A DNA stretch of 64,000 nucleotides from Pseudomonadota bacterium (GTDB lineage: Bacteria > Pseudomonadota > Alphaproteobacteria > Rhizobiales > Rhizobiaceae). The DNA is taken from assembly GCA_023451735.1 (NCBI GenBank), contig JAEXYH010000093.1:62001-126000 (forward strand), in the 5' to 3' direction. A program made the position numbers and the translations under genes. Of the stretch, positions 24,146 through 31,470 are shown piece after piece (within the stretch, counting starts at the first letter, position 1; every line of letters starts with the position of its first letter). The notes beneath the pieces are model-generated. The model saw nothing but the letters and a program-made list of their open reading frames with translations. It was not told the origin of the DNA and ran no database searches.

Positions 24146-24183
24146 CCGGATCCCGTCTTCGGACGGCATCCGGAGATTGTTTT
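24146..24183 (+). terminator. Terminator after ohr with UUCG tetraloop
   Basis: CCGGAT-C-CCGTC-TTCG-GACGG-C-ATCCGG forms two stacked helices with a C-C mismatch and a stable TTCG loop, followed by AGATTGTTTT. Confidence 0.82.
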
Positions 24184-24186
24184 GAC

Positions 24187-24220
24187 AACGGCTGGAAGTC
24201 CCCGGACTTCCGGCCGTTTT
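24187..24220. terminator. Second long hairpin between ohr and convergent LysE gene
   Basis: AACGGCTGGAAGTCC (24187-24201) pairs with GGACTTCCGGCCGTT (24204-24218), with one wobble or mismatch, followed by TT on the plus strand. It lies 6 bp past the end of the convergent exporter gene and may back up both genes. Confidence 0.65.
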
Positions 24221-24226
24221 GCCAGA

Positions 24227-24859
24227 TCAGTTCCGCTGCAGGGCCAGATGGGCACCAAGCCCGATCAGCACCGCGCCGCCGGCTCGCTGGATCAACCGCT
24301 GGGTCGAGACCGATTTCTTCATGCTTTTGACGATGGCACCTGCGAGAAAGACGCAAACGAGATCGGCCGACGAGAAGATCAGGTTGACCACCGCTCCGAG
24401 GATCAGGAACTTCAGCCAGACGGGAAAGGCTGCTGAAGCGTCGACGAACTGCGGCAGGAATGCCATGAAGAAGATTGCCGTCTTCGGGTTCAGGACCTCG
24501 ACGGTGATACTTTCCATAAAGGCACGACGAGCGGACTTCTGGCCGATTGCGGGCAGCGAAGGGTCGTTGCTCGTCCGGCTTCGGAAGAGGGAAATACCGA
24601 GCCAGATCAGGTAACCTGCTCCGATCATCTTCACGGCAAAATAGAGCGTCGGTACAGCATGGAAGAGCACTGAAAGTCCGGCTGCGGCGGCCACCACATG
24701 CACGTAACACCCCAGATGAATGCCGAGCGTCGCCATCAGGCCACCCCGCCGCCCGCGCGCCATCGTCTGGGCCGCAGCATAAAGCATCGCCGGCCCGGGA
24801 ATATAGGCGAATACCGCGGTCGTGATGAAAAACGTGACCAGCAATTCGAGAGACGGCAT
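24227..24859 (-). CDS. LysE/RhtB-family exporter, copy 1
   Basis: 210-residue inner-membrane exporter of amino acids or derivatives, with six predicted helices. The family signature near the N-terminus is FAYIPGPAMLYAAAQTMARG, and the conserved NPKTAIFFMAFLPQF lies mid-protein. It ends 93 bp from ohr (convergent) and starts 132 bp from the divergent Xre-RES module. No dedicated LysG-like regulator is adjacent. A second RhtB-type exporter is at 56772 with low similarity, so they are not recent duplicates. Substrate unknown. Confidence 0.9.
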   Translation of the reverse strand: MPSLELLVTFFITTAVFAYIPGPAMLYAAAQTMARGRRGGLMATLGIHLGCYVHVVAAAAGLSVLFHAVPTLYFAVKMIGAGYLIWLGISLFRSRTSNDPSLPAIGQKSARRAFMESITVEVLNPKTAIFFMAFLPQFVDASAAFPVWLKFLILGAVVNLIFSSADLVCVFLAGAIVKSMKKSVSTQRLIQRAGGAVLIGLGAHLALQRN

Positions 24860-24991
24860 GGGATGGCCTTTGGCAATAACGATAGCCTCTCTGTTGGATG
24901 AAAGCCATCACCGCCCTCAGGTGGAGAAAGCGCCTAACCCTTGTCTTTGGAAAGATATCATCTATATTATTCCCTGAGAAAGGAGTGTGGC

Positions 24992-25375
24992 ATGGCTTAC
25001 GCATCGAAAAATCCCGATCTCGTCGTATCGGAAGGCCAGGTGGTGACCAAGGCCACCGTGGCGGTGGCGGACCGGCTTGGCCTCAGCGCACGCACGCTTG
25101 CCGGCATTGTCGGCGTTTCGGAAGCATCCGTATCGCGCATGAAGCGGCTGGATCATCTTTTGGAAAAGGGGACGAAACCTTTCGAACTGGCGTTGCTGCT
25201 GATCCGTCTGTTCCGTTCTCTCGATGCGATCACGGGTGGCGATGAACAGGTGGCGCGCGCCTGGCTGAAAAATCACAATACCGCTCTGGCCGGTATTCCT
25301 GCCGACAAGATCCTCACAATTTCCGGTCTGACCGATGTCCTTGCCTATCTGGATGCCCGCCGCGCTCTCGTCTGA
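24992..25375 (+). CDS. Antitoxin of Xre-RES (MbcA/ParS-like, DUF2384) module
   Basis: 127 residues from ATG 24992 behind AGGAG with a 7-nt spacer. The N-terminal Xre-like HTH (VAVADRLGLSARTLAGIVGV, SEASVSRMKRLDHLLEKG) is followed by the C-terminal DUF2384 toxin-binding domain (ARAWLKNHNTALAGIPADKI, then TDVLAYLDARRA). It neutralises the RES toxin encoded immediately downstream, overlapping by about 23 bp, and should autoregulate the pair. Domain order and gene order (antitoxin first) are standard for Xre-RES systems. It appears intact, unlike the parDE pair at 2.5 kb. Confidence 0.93.
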   Translation: MAYASKNPDLVVSEGQVVTKATVAVADRLGLSARTLAGIVGVSEASVSRMKRLDHLLEKGTKPFELALLLIRLFRSLDAITGGDEQVARAWLKNHNTALAGIPADKILTISGLTDVLAYLDARRALV

Positions 25376-26099
25376 ATTCAGGCGATTGCATGCCACTGTC
25401 TGGCGTCTCGTTGAGGCGCAGCATCGCGTTTCCACCACGAAACTGGTCGATGATGTCGATGAGCAGGCGCTGCTGGAAGATCTTCTCGAGGAAACCAAGC
25501 CGGCCTATCCGCCGGAATGCGAAGGGCTTGATTACCTGCTGAAGACACCGTTCCGGTATAGTGGAGCCTATCCCCACGGCTCCCGTTTCCGCCGTGCCGG
25601 TAAGACACCGGGCGTTTTTTACGCCGCCTTCGAGATTTCCACCGCGATTGCCGAAATGGCCTTTTACAGGCTGCTGTTCTTCGCCGAGTCTCCGGCCACG
25701 TCGCTGCCGTCCAATCCCGCCGAATACACGGCCTTTGCCGTACCCATCGACAGCGAAAGTGTTCTGGATCTCACGGCTGCACCATTCGACCATGACCGTG
25801 CAACCTGGGAGGACCGCCTGGATTACGGCGCTTGCCAGTCTTTCGCTGAATCCGCCCGCAGCGCCGACGCCGAGGCGATCGTTTATCGCTCTGTTCGCGA
25901 TCCTGAGGGCGGCCGCAATGTCGCGCTTCTGACCCCGTCCGCCTTTGCCGCAACGGAACCGTCGGAACGGCAGACATGGCGAATTCGCCTTTCCCGCGCG
26001 GGCGTGCAGGCCATCCGCAATTATCCGCTGCTGCGATTGGGATTCTCGATAACCGATTTTGCCGGTGATCCACGGATAGCAGTGACGATAAAGTCCTGA
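25353..26099 (+). CDS. RES-domain toxin
   Basis: RES toxins of the Xre-RES family deplete NAD+ by phosphorolysis or hydrolysis. 248 residues from ATG 25353. ATG 25335 is also possible; both lie inside the antitoxin gene, implying coupled translation. The family core is visible: RRLHATVWRLVEAQHRVST, SRFRRAGKTPGVFYAAFE and ISTAIAEMAFYRLLFF contribute the Arg-Glu part of the active site, and the Ser is expected in the SFAESARSADAEAIVYRS segment. Length is slightly longer than minimal RES proteins (about 160-230). No lesion seen, so it should be active unless restrained. Confidence 0.92.
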   Translation: MPAALSSEFRRLHATVWRLVEAQHRVSTTKLVDDVDEQALLEDLLEETKPAYPPECEGLDYLLKTPFRYSGAYPHGSRFRRAGKTPGVFYAAFEISTAIAEMAFYRLLFFAESPATSLPSNPAEYTAFAVPIDSESVLDLTAAPFDHDRATWEDRLDYGACQSFAESARSADAEAIVYRSVRDPEGGRNVALLTPSAFAATEPSERQTWRIRLSRAGVQAIRNYPLLRLGFSITDFAGDPRIAVTIKS

Positions 26100-26387
26100 G
26101 CGGATAACTGCGCTTGAGGGCTGGCGGATGAAAAGTTCGCGCTGGGCGCAAAAACGAAAAAAGGCCGGCGCAATGTTGCTCCGACCTCTCTCATCGCTGC
26201 TTTATCCACCCGTGCCAGTACATCCGTGGTCAAAAGCTGAAAGCAGCTGCGGTATTTGCGAGCAGCACATGTTTAAGCGCTCATCAGCAATACCGATGGA
26301 AGCTATGTAATCAAAGATTGTGGTGAAATCAAGATTACCCGTTGTCTGCGGCAATAATGCACGCGGAGCGGGTGAAATCCCGTCGAC
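26100..26387. other. 288-bp intergenic region, no gene seen
   Basis: Lies between the RES toxin gene and the convergent MarR gene. No ORF with a ribosome site and no strong terminator hairpin was found. An A-run at 26155-26161 is followed by a GC-rich segment. Confidence 0.4.
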
Positions 26388-26837
26388 CTACCTTATCCCC
26401 GCCAGTGACCGTCGCACCACATCCGACCCGCCACCTCCCAGTTCGACATCGATCTCTGCGTGAACCCGTGTCCAGATCGGTAATGCTGCGGCAAGCATCG
26501 CTATGCCGGCCTCGGTCAGCGTCAGAAGCCTTCCGCGACGATCCTTCGGGTCGGTCGCGGTTTTCACCAGTCCGCGACGTTCCAGTACCTTGAGTGCTGC
26601 CGTCAGTGTCGTGCGGTCCATGGCGAGCAGATCGCAGACGGATTTCATCGTTGCCGGTACCGGTCGATTCAGCGACATCATCAGCGAAAACTGCCCGTTA
26701 TTCAGCCCGATTGGCTTCATCGCCACGTCGAAACGCCGGGCAAGCGCACGGGCCGCCCGCTGCACATGCAGACACAGGCAGGTATCCCGCACATGTAGCG
26801 TCATGGAAAAAGGAACTGATTCGAGATTTGACATCAT
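26388..26837 (-). CDS. MarR family transcriptional regulator of the DUF899 operon
   Basis: 149 residues. The wHTH is about 45-105 (NNGQFSLMMSLNRPVPATMK, then DRTTLTAALKVLERRGLVKT), with wing DPKDRRGRLLTLT. The N-terminus carries two close cysteines (HVRDTCLCLHVQRAARAL), which may sense thiol-reactive compounds as in other one- or two-Cys MarR proteins. Divergent from the four-gene operon starting at 26892, with a perfect 12-bp palindrome between them. ATG 26837 or 26834 could be the start. Confidence 0.9.
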   Translation of the reverse strand: MMSNLESVPFSMTLHVRDTCLCLHVQRAARALARRFDVAMKPIGLNNGQFSLMMSLNRPVPATMKSVCDLLAMDRTTLTAALKVLERRGLVKTATDPKDRRGRLLTLTEAGIAMLAAALPIWTRVHAEIDVELGGGGSDVVRRSLAGIR

Positions 26838-26848
26838 GGCCTAATCAT

Positions 26849-26860
26849 GTTGATATCAAC
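26849..26860. promoter_or_regulatory. Palindromic operator between MarR gene and DUF899 operon
   Basis: GTTGATATCAAC is a perfect 12-bp palindrome, 12 bp before the regulator ATG and 31 bp before the DUF899 ATG. Position and symmetry fit a MarR dimer site. Confidence 0.75.
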
Positions 26861-26891
26861 GTAATCTGTCAAGGAAGAGGAGGTCCGAGGC

Positions 26892-27656
26892 ATGGATATC
26901 ACCGCGTCTGCGAACAACACCCCCAACAACTCGGTCGTCGGCAAGGATGAATGGCGTGATGCGCGCCTGAAACTGCTGGAGCTTGAAAAGGAGGAAACCC
27001 GCCTGCGTGACAGGGTCAGGGCCGCGCGTCAGGCGCTTCCCTGGGTGAAGGTCGAAAAGGACTATGCCTTCGAAACGCTGGCCGGCAGGAAAACCTTTGC
27101 CGAGCTTTTCGATGGCCGCAGCCAGTTGCTGGTCTATCATTTCATGCTCGGCCCGGATTGGGACGAGGGCTGTATCGGTTGTTCCTTCTTCTGCGATCAT
27201 ATCGAAGGCGCGCTGCCGCATCTGAACAATCACGACGTCACCTGGGTGGCGGTCTCTCGCGCACCGCTTGAGAAGATAGAGGCCTATCGCAAGCGCATGG
27301 GCTGGAATTTCCCCTGGGTCTCGTCCTTCGGCGATGATTTCAATTACGATTACAACGTCTCCTTCCCGGAGGAGGAGCGGGCATCGGGTGCTGTCGAATA
27401 TAATTACCGCAAGGTCCCGACAAACGAGATCGCCGATGAAGAACACGGCATGTCCTCCTTCTATCGCAACGAGGCGGGCGAGATCTTTCACACCTATTCG
27501 ACCTATGCCCGCGGCGGCGAAGAAGTCTGCGGTACGCTGATGCTGCTCGACCGCGCACCTCTCGGCCGCAACGAAACCTCGACCATGAGTTTTCTGAAGC
27601 GGCACGACGAATATGAAGCCGTGTCGAAAGAGAAGGGGTCATCCTGCTGCCATTGA
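26892..27656 (+). CDS. DUF899 family thioredoxin-like protein
   Basis: 254 residues, first gene of an apparent four-gene operon with an AGGAGG ribosome site. After a coiled helical N-terminus (RLKLLELEKEETRLRDRVRA) comes a thioredoxin-like fold: TFAELFDGRSQLLVYHFMLG, then DEGCIGCSFFCDHIEGALPH with a CxxC at the usual redox position plus a third Cys. Further cysteines occur in GEEVCGTLML and the C-terminal SSCCH, which could bind metal or act as resolving thiols. DUF899 proteins are widespread in rhizobia but have no proven reaction. Context with DUF1579 and VOC proteins under a MarR protein suggests a response to a toxic small molecule. Confidence 0.88.
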   Translation: MDITASANNTPNNSVVGKDEWRDARLKLLELEKEETRLRDRVRAARQALPWVKVEKDYAFETLAGRKTFAELFDGRSQLLVYHFMLGPDWDEGCIGCSFFCDHIEGALPHLNNHDVTWVAVSRAPLEKIEAYRKRMGWNFPWVSSFGDDFNYDYNVSFPEEERASGAVEYNYRKVPTNEIADEEHGMSSFYRNEAGEIFHTYSTYARGGEEVCGTLMLLDRAPLGRNETSTMSFLKRHDEYEAVSKEKGSSCCH

Positions 27657-27713
27657 GGCAGTCCAGACTGAAGAGATCAGGCCAGCTATCATAATCAGGG
27701 AGGAAAACACACG

Positions 27714-28199
27714 ATGACGATGGTCATGGCAAAACCGCGCCCCGAGCACGGATTTCTGGAAAAGATGGTCGGCAGCTGGGATGTCACTTCTGAGATGAGC
27801 GGCGAGACGCCCTGGGTCGAAAATGTCCGGTCGCTGCAGGGCATCTGGATCGTTGCCGAAGGAACCGGCGACATGCCCAAGGGTGAGGGAGGCGAGGGCG
27901 GAGGCCCGGCAACTACCATGCTTACCGTTGGTTTCGACGCCGCCAAGGGCAAATATGTCGGCACCTGGCTCGGCTCGATGATGGACTATCTCTGGGTCTA
28001 TGAAGGAGAGGTCGAGCCGGACGGCAGGACGCTCAGCCTCTATACGACCGGCCCGTCGATGAGTGGCGAGGGCATGGTCGATTATCGCGAGCAGATCACC
28101 TTCCTGTCCGATGACCATCGCACCTTTAATTCCAGCGCCAAGCAAACGGATGGCAGCTGGAAACAGTTCATGGAAGCGCATTACCGGCGCAGGAAGTAG
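27714..28199 (+). CDS. DUF1579 family protein, copy 1
   Basis: 161 residues, second gene of the operon, 57 bp after DUF899, with a GGAGG ribosome site. It begins KPRPEHGFLEKMVGSWDVTS, the typical 'GxW' start of this lipocalin-like beta-barrel family, and ends with DGSWKQFMEAHYRR. It has a Gly/Glu-rich insertion (MPKGEGGEGGGPATTMLTVG) not present in the next copy. Cytosolic; function not established. A paralog follows directly, indicating tandem duplication. Confidence 0.85.
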   Translation: MTMVMAKPRPEHGFLEKMVGSWDVTSEMSGETPWVENVRSLQGIWIVAEGTGDMPKGEGGEGGGPATTMLTVGFDAAKGKYVGTWLGSMMDYLWVYEGEVEPDGRTLSLYTTGPSMSGEGMVDYREQITFLSDDHRTFNSSAKQTDGSWKQFMEAHYRRRK

Positions 28200-28256
28200 A
28201 TCGCCTCAAAAGCCCACCTGCTCGAACCGCAAGGTAAAAACCCCAGGGAGAGAACG

Positions 28257-28730
28257 ATGAGCGAAGACGATTTCGAAAAGCCGCAACCCGAGCACTTGGC
28301 TCTGGAACGTCTGGTCGGCACCTGGGATGCCAAATCCTCGATGACGGGACCGGATGGCCGCTGGATTGAAACCTGCCGTTCGCTGGATGGCATGTGGTAT
28401 ATTGCCGAGGGCGAAGGCGATGTGCCGGGAGGCAAGGCCAGGACGGTCATGACGCTCGGCTACGATCCGGCAAAACGCCGCTATGTCGGCAGCTGGATCG
28501 GCACGATGATGGGCATGCTGTGGACCTATGACGGCGAGATGTCGCGAGACGGCAATACGCTCAATCTCTATGCGACCGGTCCTGATTTCGAAGTCGAAGG
28601 CCGCACCGTGGAATATCGCGAGCAGATCGTCTTTCAGGACGACGATAACCGGCTCTTCACCTCGGCGACGAGGCAGGACGATGGCAGCTGGAAGACCTTT
28701 CAGGATATCCAATACACCCGCAAAAATTAG
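28257..28730 (+). CDS. DUF1579 family protein, copy 2
   Basis: 157 residues, third gene of the operon, with GGGAGAGAACG before the ATG. It is aligned to copy 1 along its full length: KPQPEHLALERLVGTWDAKS matches KPRPEHGFLEKMVGSWDVTS, and GSWIGTMMGMLWTYDGEMSR matches GTWLGSMMDYLWVYEGEVEP. Identity is clearly below that of a recent duplication, so both copies have been kept by selection. The predicted fold is a small beta-barrel that could bind a hydrophobic ligand, and the copies may form a heterodimer. Confidence 0.85.
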   Translation: MSEDDFEKPQPEHLALERLVGTWDAKSSMTGPDGRWIETCRSLDGMWYIAEGEGDVPGGKARTVMTLGYDPAKRRYVGSWIGTMMGMLWTYDGEMSRDGNTLNLYATGPDFEVEGRTVEYREQIVFQDDDNRLFTSATRQDDGSWKTFQDIQYTRKN

Positions 28731-28767
28731 GCGGATCTGGCCGCCACATAGACAAGAGGAGAACACC

Positions 28768-29592
28768 ATGCTGCAGACCGCCGCACAGAACCGCTCCACA
28801 ACTCATGGAAAATTCATCTGGTGCGAGCTGATGACCTCCGACACCAAGGCCGCCGGCGATTTCTATTCCGCCGTTGTCGGCTGGAAGGTGAATGCGATGC
28901 AGATGCCAGGGGGAGGGGACGATTTGCCCGCTTACTACCTGTTAGAAATGGGTGAGGGGGAAAATTGCCCCGGCATCGGTGGCATGATGGATTTCCCGCC
29001 TGAACTGGAAGGCAAGCTGCCGCCCAACTGGACGGGTTACGTCGCGGTCGATGATGTCGATCAGACGGCCAGGGAATACGCCTCTCTCGGCGGTCGCATC
29101 CAGCGCGAGCCGGACGATATCCCTGGCATCGGCCGGTTTGCGGTGGTGGCCGATCCCCATGGCGCGGTTCTCTGCATCATGACGCCTATCCCTCCGGAAA
29201 ATCCGCCGCGTGAACTGGGTCCCGAAGATATCGGCAATGTCGGCTGGCGCGAGCTTTACGCCGGCGAGGTGAATGAGGCCTTCGAGTTCTACGGCAAGGT
29301 TTTCGGATGGACCAAGGACCACGATTTCGACATGGGCGAGATGGGGCCGTACCGCATCTTCGCCCATGGCGGCAAAGCCATAGGCGGCATGATGACAAGG
29401 CCTGAAACCGTGCCGATGGCCTGCTGGAGTTACTACTTCAACGTAGAGGCCATCGATGCCGCGATCGAGCGGATCACGGCCAATGGCGGCACGGTGGTTT
29501 TCGGCCCCCAGGAAGTCCCCGGCGGCAGCTGGATCGTTCAGGCGACAGACCCGCAGGGTGCGTTTTTCTGCTTGGTGGCGCCGGGAAGGTAG
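28768..29592 (+). CDS. VOC (glyoxalase/bleomycin-resistance fold) family protein, two-domain
   Basis: 274 residues, last gene of the operon, with GAGGAG before ATG 28768. Two vicinal-oxygen-chelate modules: domain 1 about 14-132 (GKFIWCELMTSDTKAAGDFY to VVADPHGAVLCIM), domain 2 about 150-272 (VGWRELYAGEVNEAFEFYGK to QATDPQGAFFCLV). Each module has the beta-alpha-beta-beta-beta unit; the metal-ligand pattern is not fully clear (Glu20, His127 and Glu154 are candidates). Similar proteins are called glyoxalase-like or 27-kDa antigen homologues. Probably binds or modifies a small electrophile. Confidence 0.9.
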   Translation: MLQTAAQNRSTTHGKFIWCELMTSDTKAAGDFYSAVVGWKVNAMQMPGGGDDLPAYYLLEMGEGENCPGIGGMMDFPPELEGKLPPNWTGYVAVDDVDQTAREYASLGGRIQREPDDIPGIGRFAVVADPHGAVLCIMTPIPPENPPRELGPEDIGNVGWRELYAGEVNEAFEFYGKVFGWTKDHDFDMGEMGPYRIFAHGGKAIGGMMTRPETVPMACWSYYFNVEAIDAAIERITANGGTVVFGPQEVPGGSWIVQATDPQGAFFCLVAPGR

Positions 29593-29616
29593 ATAACCAA
29601 AGACCCTCGCAACCCT

Positions 29617-29704
29617 CCCCACAAGGGGGAGGGCTTAACCCAGCCGAGACGTTGAAGCCAAACCAGGGCAGGAGTTTGCCGCGGATTTTCTCCCCCTTGT
29701 GGGG
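29617..29704. repeat. Rhizobial intergenic inverted-repeat element
   Basis: CCCCACAAGGGGGAG (29617-29631) recurs in inverted form as CTCCCCCTTGTGGGG (29690-29704), a perfect 15-bp match, with 58 bp between. The CCCTTGTGGGG style and the following GGCCGGCAGG tail resemble dispersed short palindromic elements seen between genes in rhizobia. It sits between the convergent VOC and HerA-like genes and may also end transcription. Confidence 0.7.
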
Positions 29705-29777
29705 GGGAAATGGCCGGCAGGCCAGGGAGGAGTTGTACCGCGCATTATGTCTGACGCTACAACGAGCACATCCATTC

Positions 29778-31355
29778 CTACCGCTTCAAGCTCCCCAATA
29801 TCCCGCGCACCAGTGCGCGGCCGAGCTGGGTTGCGACCGTGCGGGTGACGCTCTTCATCGCTGCTTCCACGATCGTTTCGCGCTGGTAGCCCGACCGACC
29901 TACCGTCTTGCGGCCACGCTGCGGCTCCTCGTCATCACCGCCGCCGAAGCCCGGCAGGGTCCAGCCGGTAGTCTCGCCGGTGCCGGCGGGCGGGGCGGGA
30001 TCGAGTTCGTCCTGCGCGTTTTTTGCGGCTGCCGCATTGGCGGCCTGCTTGGCGCGAGAGGCCAGCATCTCGAATGCGCTCTCTCGGTCGATATCCTCAT
30101 CATAAAGTCCGAGAACCGGGCTGCGGTCCATGATCCCCTGTCGTTCGGCATCGGTGAGCGGCCCGATACGGCCTGATGGCGGCCGGATCAGCGTGCGCTC
30201 CACCATCGACGGCGCTCCTTTGGCCTCGAGTGTGGAGACCAGAGCCTCGCCGGTGCCGAGCTGGGTGATCGCGGTGGCGCAGTCGAAATCCGGGTTGGGT
30301 CGGAACGTGTCGGCTGCCGTCTTAACCGCCTTCTGCTCGCGCGGCGTATAGGCGCGAAGGGCGTGCTGCACCCGGTTGCCGAGCTGAGCCAGCACGGTTT
30401 CCGGCACGTCGAGCGGGTTCTGCGTGACGAAATAGACGCCCACGCCCTTGGAGCGGATCAGGCGCACCACCTGTTCCACCCGGTCGATCAGGATTTTTGG
30501 TGCTTCGTCGAAGAGAAGATGCGCCTCGTCGAAGAAGAAGACGAGTTTCGGCTTGTCAGGGTCGCCCACTTCCGGCAGTTCCTCGAACAGTTCCGAAAGC
30601 AGCCACAGCAGGAAGGTCGCGTAAAGCCGCGGGTTCATCATCAGCTTGTCGGCGGCGAGAATGGAAATCTGGCCGTACCCATTATTCGGGTTCACCCGCA
30701 TGATGTCGGAAATCTTCAACGCTGGTTCGCCGAAGAAATGTTCGGCACCCTGCTGTTCCAGCACCAGAAGCGCGCGCTGGATCGAGCCGACGGAAGCCTT
30801 GGAGATCAACCCGAATTCCTTGGAAAGCTCACCCGCGTTCTCCGCCATGTAGTTGAGCAGCGAGGTGAGATCCTTGAGGTCGAGCAGCGGCAGGCCAGCC
30901 TTGTCGGCGAGCTTGAAGGCGATGTTGAGCACACCTTCCTGCGGTTCGGACGCATTCATCAGCCGGGCAAGCAGAAGCGGCCCCATCTCGGCGATCGTGG
31001 TGCGCACCCGATGGCCTTTTTCGCCATAGATGTCCCAGAAAATCACCGGAAACTGTTCGAAATCATAGTCCTGAAAACCGATCTGCTCGGCACGCTTCAG
31101 GAGAAAATCCTTGGATTCCCCCTTGGCCGCGACGCCCGAAAGATCGCCCTTGATGTCGGCGGCGAAAACCGGCACGCCGGCCTTGGAGAACCCTTCAGCC
31201 AGCACCTGCAGCGTTACCGTCTTGCCGGTACCGGTCGCCCCGGTCACAAGGCCATGGCGATTGCCGAATTTAAGGTCCAGATATTCGGCCTTGTTCAGCG
31301 TGTCGTCCGGCTTGCGGCTGCCGCCGATGAAGAGCTTACCTGTCTCGTCAGTCAT
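29778..31355 (-). CDS. HerA/DUF853-type ATPase (YjgR-like)
   Basis: 525-residue RecA/FtsK-superfamily ATPase. Walker A GATGTGKT is at 39-46, Walker B KLVFFFDEAHLLFDEAP is mid-protein, and sensor/arginine-finger region YFVTQNPLDVPETVLAQLGN follows. The C-terminal tail is Ala/Pro-rich and basic (AKQAANAAAAKNAQDELD, then GRKTVGRSGYQRE). DUF853 proteins are annotated as helicase HerA-like. There is no NurA nuclease beside it, so its role in DNA processing is inferred from fold only. It is divergent from the YihY gene. Confidence 0.9.
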   Translation of the reverse strand: MTDETGKLFIGGSRKPDDTLNKAEYLDLKFGNRHGLVTGATGTGKTVTLQVLAEGFSKAGVPVFAADIKGDLSGVAAKGESKDFLLKRAEQIGFQDYDFEQFPVIFWDIYGEKGHRVRTTIAEMGPLLLARLMNASEPQEGVLNIAFKLADKAGLPLLDLKDLTSLLNYMAENAGELSKEFGLISKASVGSIQRALLVLEQQGAEHFFGEPALKISDIMRVNPNNGYGQISILAADKLMMNPRLYATFLLWLLSELFEELPEVGDPDKPKLVFFFDEAHLLFDEAPKILIDRVEQVVRLIRSKGVGVYFVTQNPLDVPETVLAQLGNRVQHALRAYTPREQKAVKTAADTFRPNPDFDCATAITQLGTGEALVSTLEAKGAPSMVERTLIRPPSGRIGPLTDAERQGIMDRSPVLGLYDEDIDRESAFEMLASRAKQAANAAAAKNAQDELDPAPPAGTGETTGWTLPGFGGGDDEEPQRGRKTVGRSGYQRETIVEAAMKSVTRTVATQLGRALVRGILGSLKR

Positions 31356-31470
31356 GCAACTATGCGCTCCCTCGCGGCGTTTGTTCTCAAATACTTATAA
31401 GACGGGCTTTTACGGGCGGCAACGGTTTCCCGAAGTGCTGCTGGAGGAGAATGATGAAAGCGAGGGCCGC

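Noticed and set aside
26021..26233. Minus-strand ORF of 70 codons after the RES toxin
   Set aside because: No SD, overlaps the end of the toxin gene antisense, and the product has no coherent features.
31111..31470. N-terminal extension of the YihY protein reaching into the HerA-like gene
   Set aside because: The extra 120 codons are antisense to the ATPase N-terminus; the membrane protein has a good start at 31471.
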